A DNA stretch of 64,000 nucleotides from Argopecten irradians. Taxonomy: Eukaryota; Mollusca; Bivalvia; Pectinida; Pectinidae. The stretch is from positions 52,031,997 through 52,095,996 of the forward strand of contig NC_091135.1 in assembly GCF_041381155.1 (NCBI RefSeq), in the 5' to 3' direction. Below, in pieces: positions 1 through 9,853 of this stretch (its first letter is position 1; each line of letters begins with the position of its first letter). The notes beneath the pieces were generated by a model. It made no database searches and was not told where the DNA came from. It saw only the letters and a list, made by a program, of their open reading frames with translations. A program made the translations under genes and the position numbers.

Positions 1-280
1 GTCTCTGTAATCTTCAAAGGTAGGACTGTGATTGGTCAGTTTTTCTCCGAAATGCCTTCAGTTTTGCTGCCATTGTCCAATGGTGTCGCGATAGTGATAA
101 TAATCTCTGAAGTATTGAGGATGGTTAACTTGTGCCTTTTGATATGTGGCAGCCTGGCATTGTATATCAAATGGAAGGATTTATGTCATGTATTGGAATG
201 TTTTAAGCCGATGGTCCATCTTCTGTACATTGTATAATGTCTTTCACTTCATCCCCATTTTTGAAGGAGAACAAGAAAAA
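1..280. other. Flank downstream of MsrA, no gene recognised
   Basis: This is the window edge beyond the predicted MsrA poly(A) site. A 69-codon plus-strand open frame (28-237) has no recognisable domain and no convincing splice context. It could be part of a neighbouring gene outside the window, but I cannot support that. Confidence 0.4.
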
Positions 281-299
281 AGTGATTAAAATCATAAAA

Positions 300-305
300 T
301 TTATT
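300..305 (-). promoter_or_regulatory. Poly(A) signal AATAAA of MsrA
   Basis: AATAAA on the minus strand, about 395 nt past the MsrA stop and 64 nt past the SECIS element. It would give a 3' UTR that includes the SECIS. The call rests on hexamer and position only. Confidence 0.55.
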
Positions 306-368
306 GGACAATTAATATCACAGATAGCACCATAAATACTGTCATATCAGCTATATATTCTAAAACAT

Positions 369-431
369 GAACCATGTGATACATCAGGTTAAAGTCTTAA
401 TGATTTGAACTTTGACCTTCATTTAATGGTC
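369..431 (-). promoter_or_regulatory. SECIS element (selenocysteine insertion) of MsrA
   Basis: It lies in the 3' UTR, 270 nt past the MsrA stop. On the minus strand the order is: lower helix (GACCAT pairing with ATGGTTC, one bulge), an internal loop, the quartet strand AUGA (422-419), a helix of about 10 pairs with one C-A mismatch (AGGUCAAAGUU against GACUUUAACCU), an apical loop starting C-AA (AA at 406-405), then the opposing UGAU strand (386-383). The spacing from AUGA to the apical AA is 12 nt, as expected for SECIS elements. The stem was folded by eye, not by a program. Confidence 0.85.
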
Positions 432-700
432 TGAATGGGTTATGCTATATGGCTGATAAGACAATATACAGGTGTCGTGTAAAAAGTAGATTCAGTATGA
501 CGAATCATTAACAGGTTAATATGAAGCACAAATCTTCAAAACAGAATTTCATATTAAGAAAAAAATATCATTGCATGTTGACTCAATATCTGGAGTTGAA
601 AAACAGGAATGCTGTCTTGATTCTTGAAGGGTAAAGCTAGGCAAGAAGTCAAACTATTCTGATATTTGTAGCGTTTAAATTGTCAAAGTTTTGAATTTTT

Positions 701-3700
701 TCATATACACCTCTTCTGGATCTGTGTCCTGATGATTGAAAGTGTCTTTTCCGATAATCCAAAGTTGCTGCATTCCTGGCAATAAAAAATATACATTGTA
801 TATGCAATACATTTGTATTAAAATGAAAATGTATCGCAACATAAGAAATTTTCAAGTGCAATAATCCCATATTATTATCAGTTTTGAAAATATTATTTTT
901 TAATTGCATCATCATCATCATCATCATCATCATTTCTTTTATTCCTCAAAACTGAGATGCAAAGATTAAATACAAGGTAATATATATACATTTGAAGCTA
1001 CAGCAATTAATACATTTACAATTGCATATCTACATTATGAGGATTATTGTACTAGTTATCAGGTTTTATCAAGATAATATTATAATTTACTGGTAATATA
1101 CATATATATGTTCTTGATGTATGGTATCAAGTTGACTACTATAGCATAGAGACTCGATCATGATGTTAATTCATAACACAAGAATAATTTCAAATAATCA
1201 TCAATAGAAAGACAGTATAACAAATATATAACATGAATAGTTAGACTTTAACTTGAATATGACATTAGTTTAAGTAGAGGCTCTAAAAATCGAGAATCTT
1301 CAACAAGAGTTAGGAAAATGTCTGTGAAATCAAACTGAATGGGTTCTATATAATTATATAGTAATATAAAAGAAAAACTTCTAAATATTTATTATTAATC
1401 TTCCCAGTCATGAGTAACATGATTTAAATAGGCAGATAGTGGGGATATAAAGCATCAAATTCATTTTTCAATAGGATACAATGGCATAGAAAGCGTGTTC
1501 TTAACACTTGGAGTTCATGTAGTTGTTCCTGCGGAATATCCAGGTGTTCATATATCTGAGGCCTCCTACCTACTTATATGTGTAACATCTGATCATCATT
1601 TAAGTTTCAGAAGTATGTAGCGAGTTTATGATAAGTTTCCTGTAAAATACTTAAGTAGGTATCTCTGAATATTTGAGTGGCTGAACATTGCATTGCAGCC
1701 ACTCAAATATTCAGAGATACCTACTTTAGTAAAGATTTCTTTTTTCCTCTTTTTGATATTTTGTCTGACTTTTGTTTTTTTTTTTAATTGGGGAGAATCT
1801 ATCAGTAACTAACTGCTGATACATGTATATGATAAATGAATTCAGTTCTTGTTAAAATAGGTATTTTGTTTGTTACAAGACACCCAATCAGATTAATTGT
1901 AAATCATTACCTGATCAAACTGCTCCATAGAACCATAGCCTCCCAGATAACCGTTGAGCCTAGCAGCCACATGAGATGTTATGATGGCTTTATCAGAAAG
2001 ATTCAGTTTGTCTAAAACCTGGTAGTGTTGTCTGAGGATGTACTTCTGGTGATAGCTACAATTTAAAAATAGGAAAAGGCTTTAGATCATCTGTTTGTAA
2101 ATGTATTTGTCTGTTTGTTGTTCGATTTTTAACACTAACTCTACAACATATCAACACATGCAAACCTTTACTTCAATATATTTACATACCATGTCATTTA
2201 CACAAAGTAACTTGCTATGAGTCTCAACTATATCAAACTAAGCAGACAACTACAATACACTACATACCTATAAAGAACATTTTAGTGTAGGGGAGACAGT
2301 GATAAATGTTATCAACCATAAAATGTTAAGGTACCGTTTATAAATAATGAACTTAATTTTCTAATTATACAAAATAATTAGAAAATTGATTTGTTTCGTC
2401 TCCTATTTGGTATGAAAGGAAAGTGTTAAGCGTAATTCTCATTACTTATAATCTGTAATGAATGTTACATTGACACTTACTTCTCAGCATTGTAAAAAAC
2501 ACTAGCAGGAAGGATTTTGGTAGCTATTGGCCTTGAGGATTCCTTTTGAAGTTTTTGCATAGATTCCTCTGCCATCATCTTTTGCTTTGTGCCATGATAA
2601 AAGATAGCCGACATGTATTGATTGTTGTTTCGAGTATAAGGACAGTGATACTTCCAGAACATGTCCAGTAGCTCACCATAGCTGACCTTTTCTGGGTCAA
2701 AGTTCAAGGCCACAGTCTCAGTGTGATCACCTCTGAAAAATGCCATAATTTGACAACATCTTCACATCATTTTCATTTTACGATAAATAAAGGATCTTTC
2801 AGATATTTAGAAATTTATTGATATGTTCAAGCCTTATAAAATCATTTAAACATTTTTCAAGTTTCATTTTCATGTTTCATGTTTCATATCCACAAGTATT
2901 AGATTTTAGATGTATATATGTAACAAGAGATCCCAGAGGGATCTTGGCGCCCACCAAAGAATGATCTATGTCTGACAATGGAAAGAGGGATCTTTTCCCT
3001 GCTTTTCAAACTTTTTCAAACACACTACATATAAAATTTGAGACAGATCCCTATAGTACTTTCTAAGAAATAGTGGTAACAAACTTCAACAATGAAATCT
3101 AAGATGGCGGCCGGTTTGCCATCTTGTTTACCGATCAGTCCCGAAAGGCATTATAGATCAGTCCTTAAATGTACTATGCACAACTAGGGTACAAGGGGAA
3201 ACTATGCATGGAATTTGAGAAAGATCCCTTCAGTAGTTTCTGAGAAATAGCGATAACAGACTTTAACTATCAAAATCCAAGATGGCCGTAAGTCGGTCAT
3301 CTTGTTTACCGATCGGTCCCAAAATGCTATATGCACAACTAGGGTCCTAGGGGAACCTATATATGAAATTTGAGAAAGATCCCTTCAGTACTTTTTGAGA
3401 AATAGCGGTAACAAACTTTAACTTTCAAAAATCCATCTTGTTCAGATGGTCCAGCACAACTGTCCTAGGGGCCATATTGAAATTTGAGAAGATCCTTCGA
3501 TACTTTTGAGAATAGCGGTAACAAACCAAAAATGCAGCCTGTCGGCATCTTGTTCACGATCGTCCAAAATGCAACATGCACAACTAGGGCCCTAGGGGAC
3601 CCTATATATGAAATTTGAGAAAGATCCCTTCAGTACTTTTTGAGAAATTGCGGTAACAAACTTTAACTATCAAAATCAAAGATGGCCGCCTGTCGGCCAT

Positions 3701-4223
3701 CTTGTTCATCGATCGGTTCCAAAATGTAATATGCACAACTAGGGTCCTAGGGGAACCTGTATATGAAATTTGAGAAAGATCCCTTCAGCACTTTTTGAGA
3801 AATAGCGGTAACAAACTTTAACTATCAAAATCCAAGATGGCCGTCTGTCGGCCATCTTGTTGACCGATCGGTCCCAAAATGCAATATGCACAACTAGGGT
3901 CCTAGGGGAACCGACATGAAATTTGAGAAAGATCCCTTCAGTACTTTCTGAAAAATAGCGGTAACAAGAATTGTTAACGGACGGACGGACGGACGGACGG
4001 ACGACGGACGCCGCGCCATGACATAAGCTCACCGGCCCTTCGGGCCAGGTGAGCTAATAACTTACATATTACGGTAGGTTGCATCCTTTGTTGATCCACC
4101 TGTGAATCCAACGCGGGTTTTAACCACACCAGGGACACACCCAAACTGGGCCTCGGGGAACCAGAATCAGCTCATGGCAAATCTGGCCTCCTCAAGTCTA
4201 TCTCCATTGACAGCCTCAGACAT
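701..4223 (-). CDS. MSRA: Peptide-methionine (S)-S-oxide reductase MsrA, selenocysteine form
   Basis: Four coding exons, read on the minus strand: 4223-4066, 2732-2481, 2055-1911 and 775-701. All introns are GT-AG, phases agree, and together they give 209 residues plus stop. MsrA reduces methionine-S-sulfoxide in proteins. The family active site GCFWG reads S-U-F-W-F here: the catalytic Cys codon is TGA (4169-4167, residue 19) and is followed by PEAQFG. Other family marks are present: GDHTE (residues 54-58, with the catalytic Glu), QYMSAIF, NYHQKY and LNGYLGGYGS. Cys187 and Cys208 near the C-terminus are candidate resolving residues. The start is the first ATG of its exon, three bases inside the acceptor, so the 5' UTR is spliced; an extra upstream coding exon is not excluded. 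No targeting peptide is visible. A SECIS element in the 3' UTR supports reading TGA as selenocysteine. The alternative is a pseudogene, but every other codon and splice site is intact. Confidence 0.88.
907..933. repeat. (ATC)n microsatellite
   Basis: About nine CAT/ATC trinucleotides in the last MsrA intron (776-1910). It explains a methionine run in a minus-strand open frame that is not a gene. Confidence 0.95.
1653..1726. repeat. Perfect 31-bp inverted repeat with a 12-nt loop
   Basis: The arm 1653-1683 and its exact reverse complement 1696-1726 flank a loop of 12 nt, inside the last intron of MsrA. It is too far from the SECIS to be part of it. It may be a very short foldback element or an intronic hairpin. 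The perfect pairing points to a recent origin or ongoing conversion between the arms. Confidence 0.9.
2924..4057 (+). mobile_element. Helitron-like non-autonomous element, family A (about 153-bp tandem core)
   Basis: It starts with a palindromic stretch (GATCCC-AGA-GGGATC). The body is about six diverged units of 150-154 bp, each carrying GATCCCTTCAGTA and AGATGGCCG. An (ACGG)n run follows, and the element ends with the hairpin GGCCC-TTC-GGGCC, then AGGTGAG and CTAA next to a T. A hairpin a few bases before a terminal CTRR is the Helitron 3' signature. Tandem ~150-160-bp cores with conserved ends are known in bivalve 'pearl'-type elements. No coding capacity. It is inserted in the first coding intron of MsrA. 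The 3' end is clear; the 5' limit is approximate. Confidence 0.7.
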
Positions 4224-4367
4224 TCCCTACAAATCAAATGTTGTATAATGATGATCGTACTATAACAATGCTATCTTAGAAAGTAAGCTATGTACAAAGG
4301 ATTACACATATAATTCAGGTAGTTGTTTCAGGAACATTCATATTTAATTGGAAGTACTGGTAGTTAA

Positions 4368-4724
4368 AGATGCTCCACCGCCGACAGAGCATAAATGATA
4401 TTCATCATTTAAACGATAATTGGTGTTTAATCATGTATATATATATGTCTAATTAACACAAACAATAATATAAAATAATTTAGTTTGCCTTTGGTGCAAA
4501 TGCAATCAACACTTCATTACATATAGGATACAGTGCCACAGATTTTTTTCGGGGTGCAAATAATTATCTTTTATAATTTAAATTTAAGTAAAATTAGAAC
4601 TTCAAACTTTTCAATAGTGGCATTGTTGTAAAGTAAGTAACTTTTGTAACTGAAGAAAAATACCAAATCGTCTGTTCTATTTTTTGATAGTGAAAAAATA
4701 CCATTTGTCAGCGGTGGAGCATCT
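4368..4724. mobile_element. TTAA-flanked MITE, copy 1 (357 bp)
   Basis: Terminal inverted repeats begin AGATGCTCCACCGC and are flanked by TTAA on both sides (4364-4367 and 4725-4728). There is no coding sequence. A second copy of exactly the same length lies at 11343-11699. TTAA duplication is typical of piggyBac-type transposition, so this is probably a non-autonomous piggyBac-like element; that superfamily assignment is inference. Confidence 0.85.
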
Positions 4725-5086
4725 TTAATCAATTTAGGAAGTTGCTATGTATCCTGATGTCATTTATGAATCATGACCTTTAATACAACCTTCCTTCCTG
4801 CTGTCTATTTGTTACTTCATACACACAGATTTTCTTCAACACCATCTAGTATAAATACATGTACATGTAGTACGGCTGCAACGATACACCAGTACTCCAA
4901 TACGATATGTATCAAAATACATACCCCTAGTTTCGATTATTTTCGATACAATACAATTGTTTTCTGTCATCTTGCATTTCCAACAGTTCTTTTAAAATGT
5001 ACAACTAATGCATTTATGCATTAATAAACCATACTTAAAAGAGACAAGTTAAAAAGGTGAGCATTTCAAATTACAGAAAAAAAAGA

Positions 5087-7724
5087 ACAAGAGGCCCAGA
5101 GGGCCTGTATCGCTCACCTGGTTTGTAATGCCAAGTAATTTTCTGAAGGAATTTTAATATTAATCTCTAAATCCCCTATTGGGCCCCACCTCTCCCGCCC
5201 CCAGGGGGTCAGAGCCAAAATTTATACAAGTTCTGTTCCCCTTCCCCCAAGGATGTTTATGGCCAAATTTGGTCACAATCCAAGCAAAACTCTAGGACAA
5301 GAAGTGATTTATAGGATTTACCTCTTTTTCCCCTATTGGGCCCCACCCGTCCTGTCCTCAGGGGGCCAGAGCCAAAATTTACAAGTTCTGTTCCCCATCC
5401 CCCAAGGATGTTTGTGGCCAAATTCGGTTACAAACCATGCAGAACTCTATGACTAGTAGCGATTTAAAGGATTTACCTCTATTTCCCCTATTGGGCCCCG
5501 CCCCTCCTGCCCCCGGGGAACCAGAGCAAAATTTATACAAGTTCTGTTCCCCTTCCCCAAAGGAAGTTTGTGGCCAAATTTGGTTACATTCCATTCAGAA
5601 CTCTATGACTAGTAGCGATTTAAAGGATTTACCTCTATTTCCCCTATTGGGCCCCGCCCCCTCCTGCCCCCGGGGGACCAAAGCCAAAATTTATACAAGT
5701 TCTGTTCCCCTTACCCCAAGGATGTTTGTGGCCAAATTTGGTTACATTCCATTCAGAACTCTATGACTAGTAGCGATTTAAAGGATTAACCTCTATTACC
5801 CCTATTGGGCCCCGCCCCTCCTGCCCCTGGGGGATTAGAGCCAAAATTTATACAAGTTCTGTTCCCCTTCCCCCAAGGATCGATGTTTGTGGCAAAATTT
5901 GGTTACAATCCATGCAGAACTCTAGGACAAGTACCGATTTATAGGATTTACCTATAATTCCCCTATTGGGCCCCGCCCCTCCTGCCCCCCGAGACCAGTG
6001 CCAAAATTTATACAAACTCAGTTCTTATTCTCCCAAGGATATTTCTGGCAAAATTTGGTTACATTCCATGCAGAACTCTATGACTAGTAGCGATTTTAAG
6101 GATTTACCTCTATTTCCCCTATTGGGCCCCACCCCTCCAGCCCCCGGGGGGCCAGAGCCAAAATTTATACAATTTCTGTTCCCCTTCCCCCAAGGGTGTT
6201 TGTGGTCAAATTTGGTTACAATCCATGTAGAACTCTATGACAAGTATCGATTTAAAGGATTTACCTATTTCCCCTATAGGGCCCCACCCCTCCTGCCCAC
6301 GGGGGGTCAGAGCCCAAATTTATACAAGTTCTGTTCCCCTTCCCCCAAGGATGTTTGTGGTCAAATTTGGTTACATTCCATTCAGAACTCTATGACTAGT
6401 AGCGATTTAAAGGATTTACCTCTATTTCCCCTATTGGGCCCCGCCCCTCCTGCCCCCGGGGGGTCAGAGCCAAAATTTACACAAGTTCTGTTCCCCTTCC
6501 CCCAAGGATGTTTGTGGCCAAATTTGGTTACAATCCATGCAGAACTCTAGGACAAGTACCGATTTATAGGATTTACCTATAATTCCCCTATTGGGCCCCG
6601 CCCCTCCTGCTCCCGAGGGACCAGAGCCAAAATTTATACATGTTTTGTTCCCCTTCCCCAAAAGGATGTTTGTGGCCAAATTTGGTTACATTCCATTCAG
6701 AGCTCTATGACAAGAAGCGATTTAAAGGATTTACCTCTATTACCCCTATTGGGCCCCGCCCCTCCTGCCCCCGGGGGATCAGAGCCAAAATTTTATACAA
6801 GTTCTGTTCCCCTTCCCCCAAGGATGTTTGTGGCCAAATTTAGTTACATTCCATTCAGAACTCTACGACAAGTAGCGATTTAAAGGATTTACCTCTATTT
6901 CCCCTATTGGGCCCCGCCCCTCCTGCCCCTGGGGGATCAGAGCCAAAATTTATACAAGTTCTGTTCCCCTTCCCCCAAGGATGTTTGTGGCCAAATTTGG
7001 TTACATTCCATTCAGAACTCTATGACTAGTAGCGATTTAAAGGATTTACCTCTATTTCCCCTATTGGGCCCCGCCCCTCCTGCCCCCTGGGGACCAGAGC
7101 CAAAATTTATACAAGTTCTGTTCCTTTTCCCCCAAGGATGTTTATGGCCAAATTTGGTTACATTCCATTCAGAACTCTATGACTAGTAGCGATTTAAAGG
7201 ATTTACCTCTATTTCCCCTATTGGGCCCCGCCCCTCCTGCCCCCAGGGGAACCAGAGTCAAAATTTATACAAGTTCTGTTCCCCTTCCCTGAAGGATGCT
7301 TGTGGCCAAATTTGGTTACATTCCATTCAGAACTCTATGACTTGTAGCGATTTAAAGGATTTACCTCTATTACCCCTATTGGGCCCCGCCCCTCCTGCCC
7401 CTGGGGGACCAGAGCCAAAATTTATACAAGTTCTGTTCCCCCTCCCCCAAGGATGTTTGTGGTCAAATTTGGTTACAATCCATGCAGAACTCTAGGACAA
7501 GTAGCGATTTATAGGATTTACCTCTATTTCCCCTATTGGGCCCCGCCATTCCTGCCCTGGTGGGGACAGAGCCAAAATTTATACAAGTTCTGTTTCCCCT
7601 CCCAAAGGATGTTTGTGGCCAAATTTGGTTACAATCCATGCAGAACTCTATGACTAGTAGCGATTTAAAGGAAATGTTGACGGACGGACGGACGACGGAC
7701 GGAAGGACGGGCCAGGTGAGCTAA
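5087..7724 (+). mobile_element. Helitron-like element, family B, with long ~156-bp tandem array
   Basis: It begins with a palindromic head (AGGCCC-AGA-GGGCCT, then GTATCGCTCACCTGG) and a short unique stretch. About 15-16 tandem units of roughly 156 bp follow (anchor CCCCTATTGGGCCCC at 5173, 5330, 5485, 5641 and onward). It ends with an ACGG-rich run and GGCCAGGTGAGCTAA. Units differ at a few per cent of positions. The many open frames inside it share phrases such as FPLLGPAPPAP because they are readings of the repeat unit, not genes. A shorter reversed copy of the same family is at 16264-17187. Confidence 0.8.
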
Positions 7725-7745
7725 AAATACTGAATGCGTCAACTA

Positions 7746-9100
7746 CAGCACCATGACAAAAGTATTCAAGATTTTTTAAAATGGCGGCTCCGGCGCTGTG
7801 AGCTTCGGGCGATTAAAGGGGTATAACTCGTACAGAAATGTATTTTTTTGGCTAATTTTTTTATATGACATCGCAGATGATGTAACTGACGTCATTTGTC
7901 AAAGACAGATGTCAGCTTACTAAAATACCAACGTAAACAAAGCCACGTAAAGATGGGGAGGAAATCGGCGGAAGTTTCGTCTGATATGAAAAAAGTTATA
8001 ATAGAAATGAAGTCATACGGACATAAAACTTCAGAGTTGGTGAAGGCAACAGGAATACCAGAATCTACGATTAGATCCATATGGAAAAGGTATTTGGAAA
8101 GTGGAACTCTGGAAAACAAAGCAAGAACAGGTAGGCCGTCCAAGTTGTCAACAAGAGACAAAACATGGCTTTTTCGTTACACAAAAACAAACAGAGGCAA
8201 AGTATTGACGGAAATAACTAATGAATTAAATGAAAGATTGGATATACAAAATACAGTAAATAGTCGAACTGTTCAAAGATTTCTTCATAAAAAGGATTTG
8301 AAGCGCAGAGTTGTCAGAAAAAAGATGGCTGTTTCGGAAGTAAATCGTAAAAAAACGTTTAAGCTGGTGTTTAGAAAAAAGACGACTTAGTGTGGAACAA
8401 TATTGGAAAACTACAATATTTTCTGATGAAAGTCAGGTTGTAATAGGTGATAATCACCGTGTATATGTGTGGAGAACAGCCCGTGAATCTTTTCTACCAG
8501 AGTGCATGTGCCCTCCCCGTCAGCGCCGGATATCTGTTATGGTGTGGGGATGCATCACATATTATGGTGTAGGAACTCTTTGTAAAGTTGACGGAAATAT
8601 AAATGCCCAGAAATACATAAATATACTAGATGATAATCTTTGGCCTGTTATCGCTCAGCATTTCGCCGACAAAATATATAGATTCCAAGACGACAATGCC
8701 ACCGTACATCGGGCACATGTTACAAACGAATTTAAGCTGCAAAATAATATATCAACCATTATATGGCCTGCACAATCACCAGACATTAATATTATTGAAA
8801 ATTTGTGGCTTAGAATCAAAAGGACTTTGCAAAACAACGCCCGGAACATCGGATCTGCAGACCAGCTGTTTCTAGCGATTTCCGATATATGGGTTTCATT
8901 CACTCTGCAATACGTTAGATCTTCATATAATTCAATACCTCGCCGTTTGTTGGCAGTTGTCAAGTCCAAAGGTCACCTCACAAAATACTAGGTAAGTGCA
9001 ATTATTTTAATGTTGTTTATATAACGTTTTCCGTCAGCGATGCTTAATGAAATGACGTCCGCCATCTTGGAAAATCGCGAATACTTTTGTCATGGCGCTG
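7746..9100 (+). mobile_element. Tc1/mariner-superfamily DNA transposon (DD34E), full length 1355 bp
   Basis: The element has TA target duplications at 7744-7745 and 9101-9102. Terminal inverted repeats start CAGC(A/G)CCATGACAAAAG, continue through GTATTC and reach ATGGCGG about 40 bp in. It encloses a transposase with one frameshift. It lies 21 bp beyond the end of the family-B repeat and upstream of the GFOD gene. The well-kept ends and single break suggest fairly recent activity. Confidence 0.92.
7953..8991 (+). pseudogene. Tc1-like transposase, one frameshift
   Basis: The first frame (from ATG 7953, MGRKSAEVS) holds paired helix-turn-helix DNA-binding motifs ending in a GRPSKLS linker. 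The second frame (to 8991) holds the catalytic core: IFSDES (first D), FQDDN (second D) and SPDINIIENLW (E), with 34 residues between the second D and the E. The frames are offset by one base at a run of seven A (8349-8355); one A too many explains it, since the second frame continues upstream as KRLSWCLEKRRLSVEQYW, the usual family wording. A sequencing error in the A-run is possible, in which case the gene would be intact. Confidence 0.9.
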
Positions 9101-9853
9101 TACATCGATTATTTCATGGATTAAATTTGAAAATAAACATATTTAGGATAGTACAGTTATTGTAGCTCTAAAAAGTTAGGTTATACAAGGACGACATACA
9201 CTGTGACTGTTTACGTAACCAAAATTTACAACCAACAAAACAGATCTAAATATTGAGGCAATTGTTGGGAAAATAATATCATACTTTAAAAATGAGCTGA
9301 CATTAGCAGTTTATGTGACACATTTGTTACATAAAAAACGAATTCATACCTTAGATGTCGACAACCTCGATATAATTCTGTCTCTTAACCGACACACAAC
9401 ACGAAAATTATGAAACAGCATATCACATGATATGAGACTTGTGTGATTGTCGTCAATGGTAGGAAGATATCTGATAATCAATAAAAAAAATTTTTTTTAA
9501 GACAAAACATGTTTCGGATATAAAATATTGAATATCAATTTTATCCTTATCGAAGTATTCTTTTTAAAAAGCTTATTGGAATAAAATGATGTCTGCAGTT
9601 TACGACATCTCTGATGTTGGTAGCATCACGGAAACGTTTTCAATTAACAGGTATGGGGTAGTGGAGGAAAGCATTTTATTGACTTTGATTACCTGTCAAG
9701 AGAGTTCGGAAGAAAATTTTGTTCGAGGAGGACGAGGAAAAGTTCCGCTAGTTCTATGTGTGTTTTGTTTAGTTAGAAAAACTGGTCGGTATACGATAGA
9801 AGAGCTTTTGATATTTCGGACGAATGGTCGACTGCCTTAGTAAATGAAGCAGA
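9101..9853. other. Upstream region and probable 5' UTR of the GFOD-like gene
   Basis: AT-rich sequence with an A/T homopolymer pair near 9482-9500. An 84-codon open frame (9586-9840) ends 13 nt before the GFOD start and could be an upstream open frame; it matches no family I know. No TATA box or splice acceptor can be placed with confidence. Confidence 0.4.

Noticed and set aside
28-237. 69-codon plus-strand frame at the window edge
   Set aside because: No recognisable domain and the composition is like that of intergenic DNA. It may be chance.
649-933. 94-codon minus-strand frame with a run of nine Met
   Set aside because: The Met run is the (ATC)n microsatellite. The overlapping real coding sequence is the last MsrA exon (775-701), in a different frame.
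4066-4226. Reading the MsrA TGA as proof of a pseudogene
   Set aside because: The TGA is exactly at the catalytic Cys, no other break exists in 210 codons, splice sites are intact and a SECIS is present in the 3' UTR.
5253-7724. Overlapping plus and minus frames of 60-194 codons with FPLLGPAPPAP-type phrases
   Set aside because: All are readings of the ~156-bp tandem units of a Helitron-like element. The phrases recur at the unit period on both strands.
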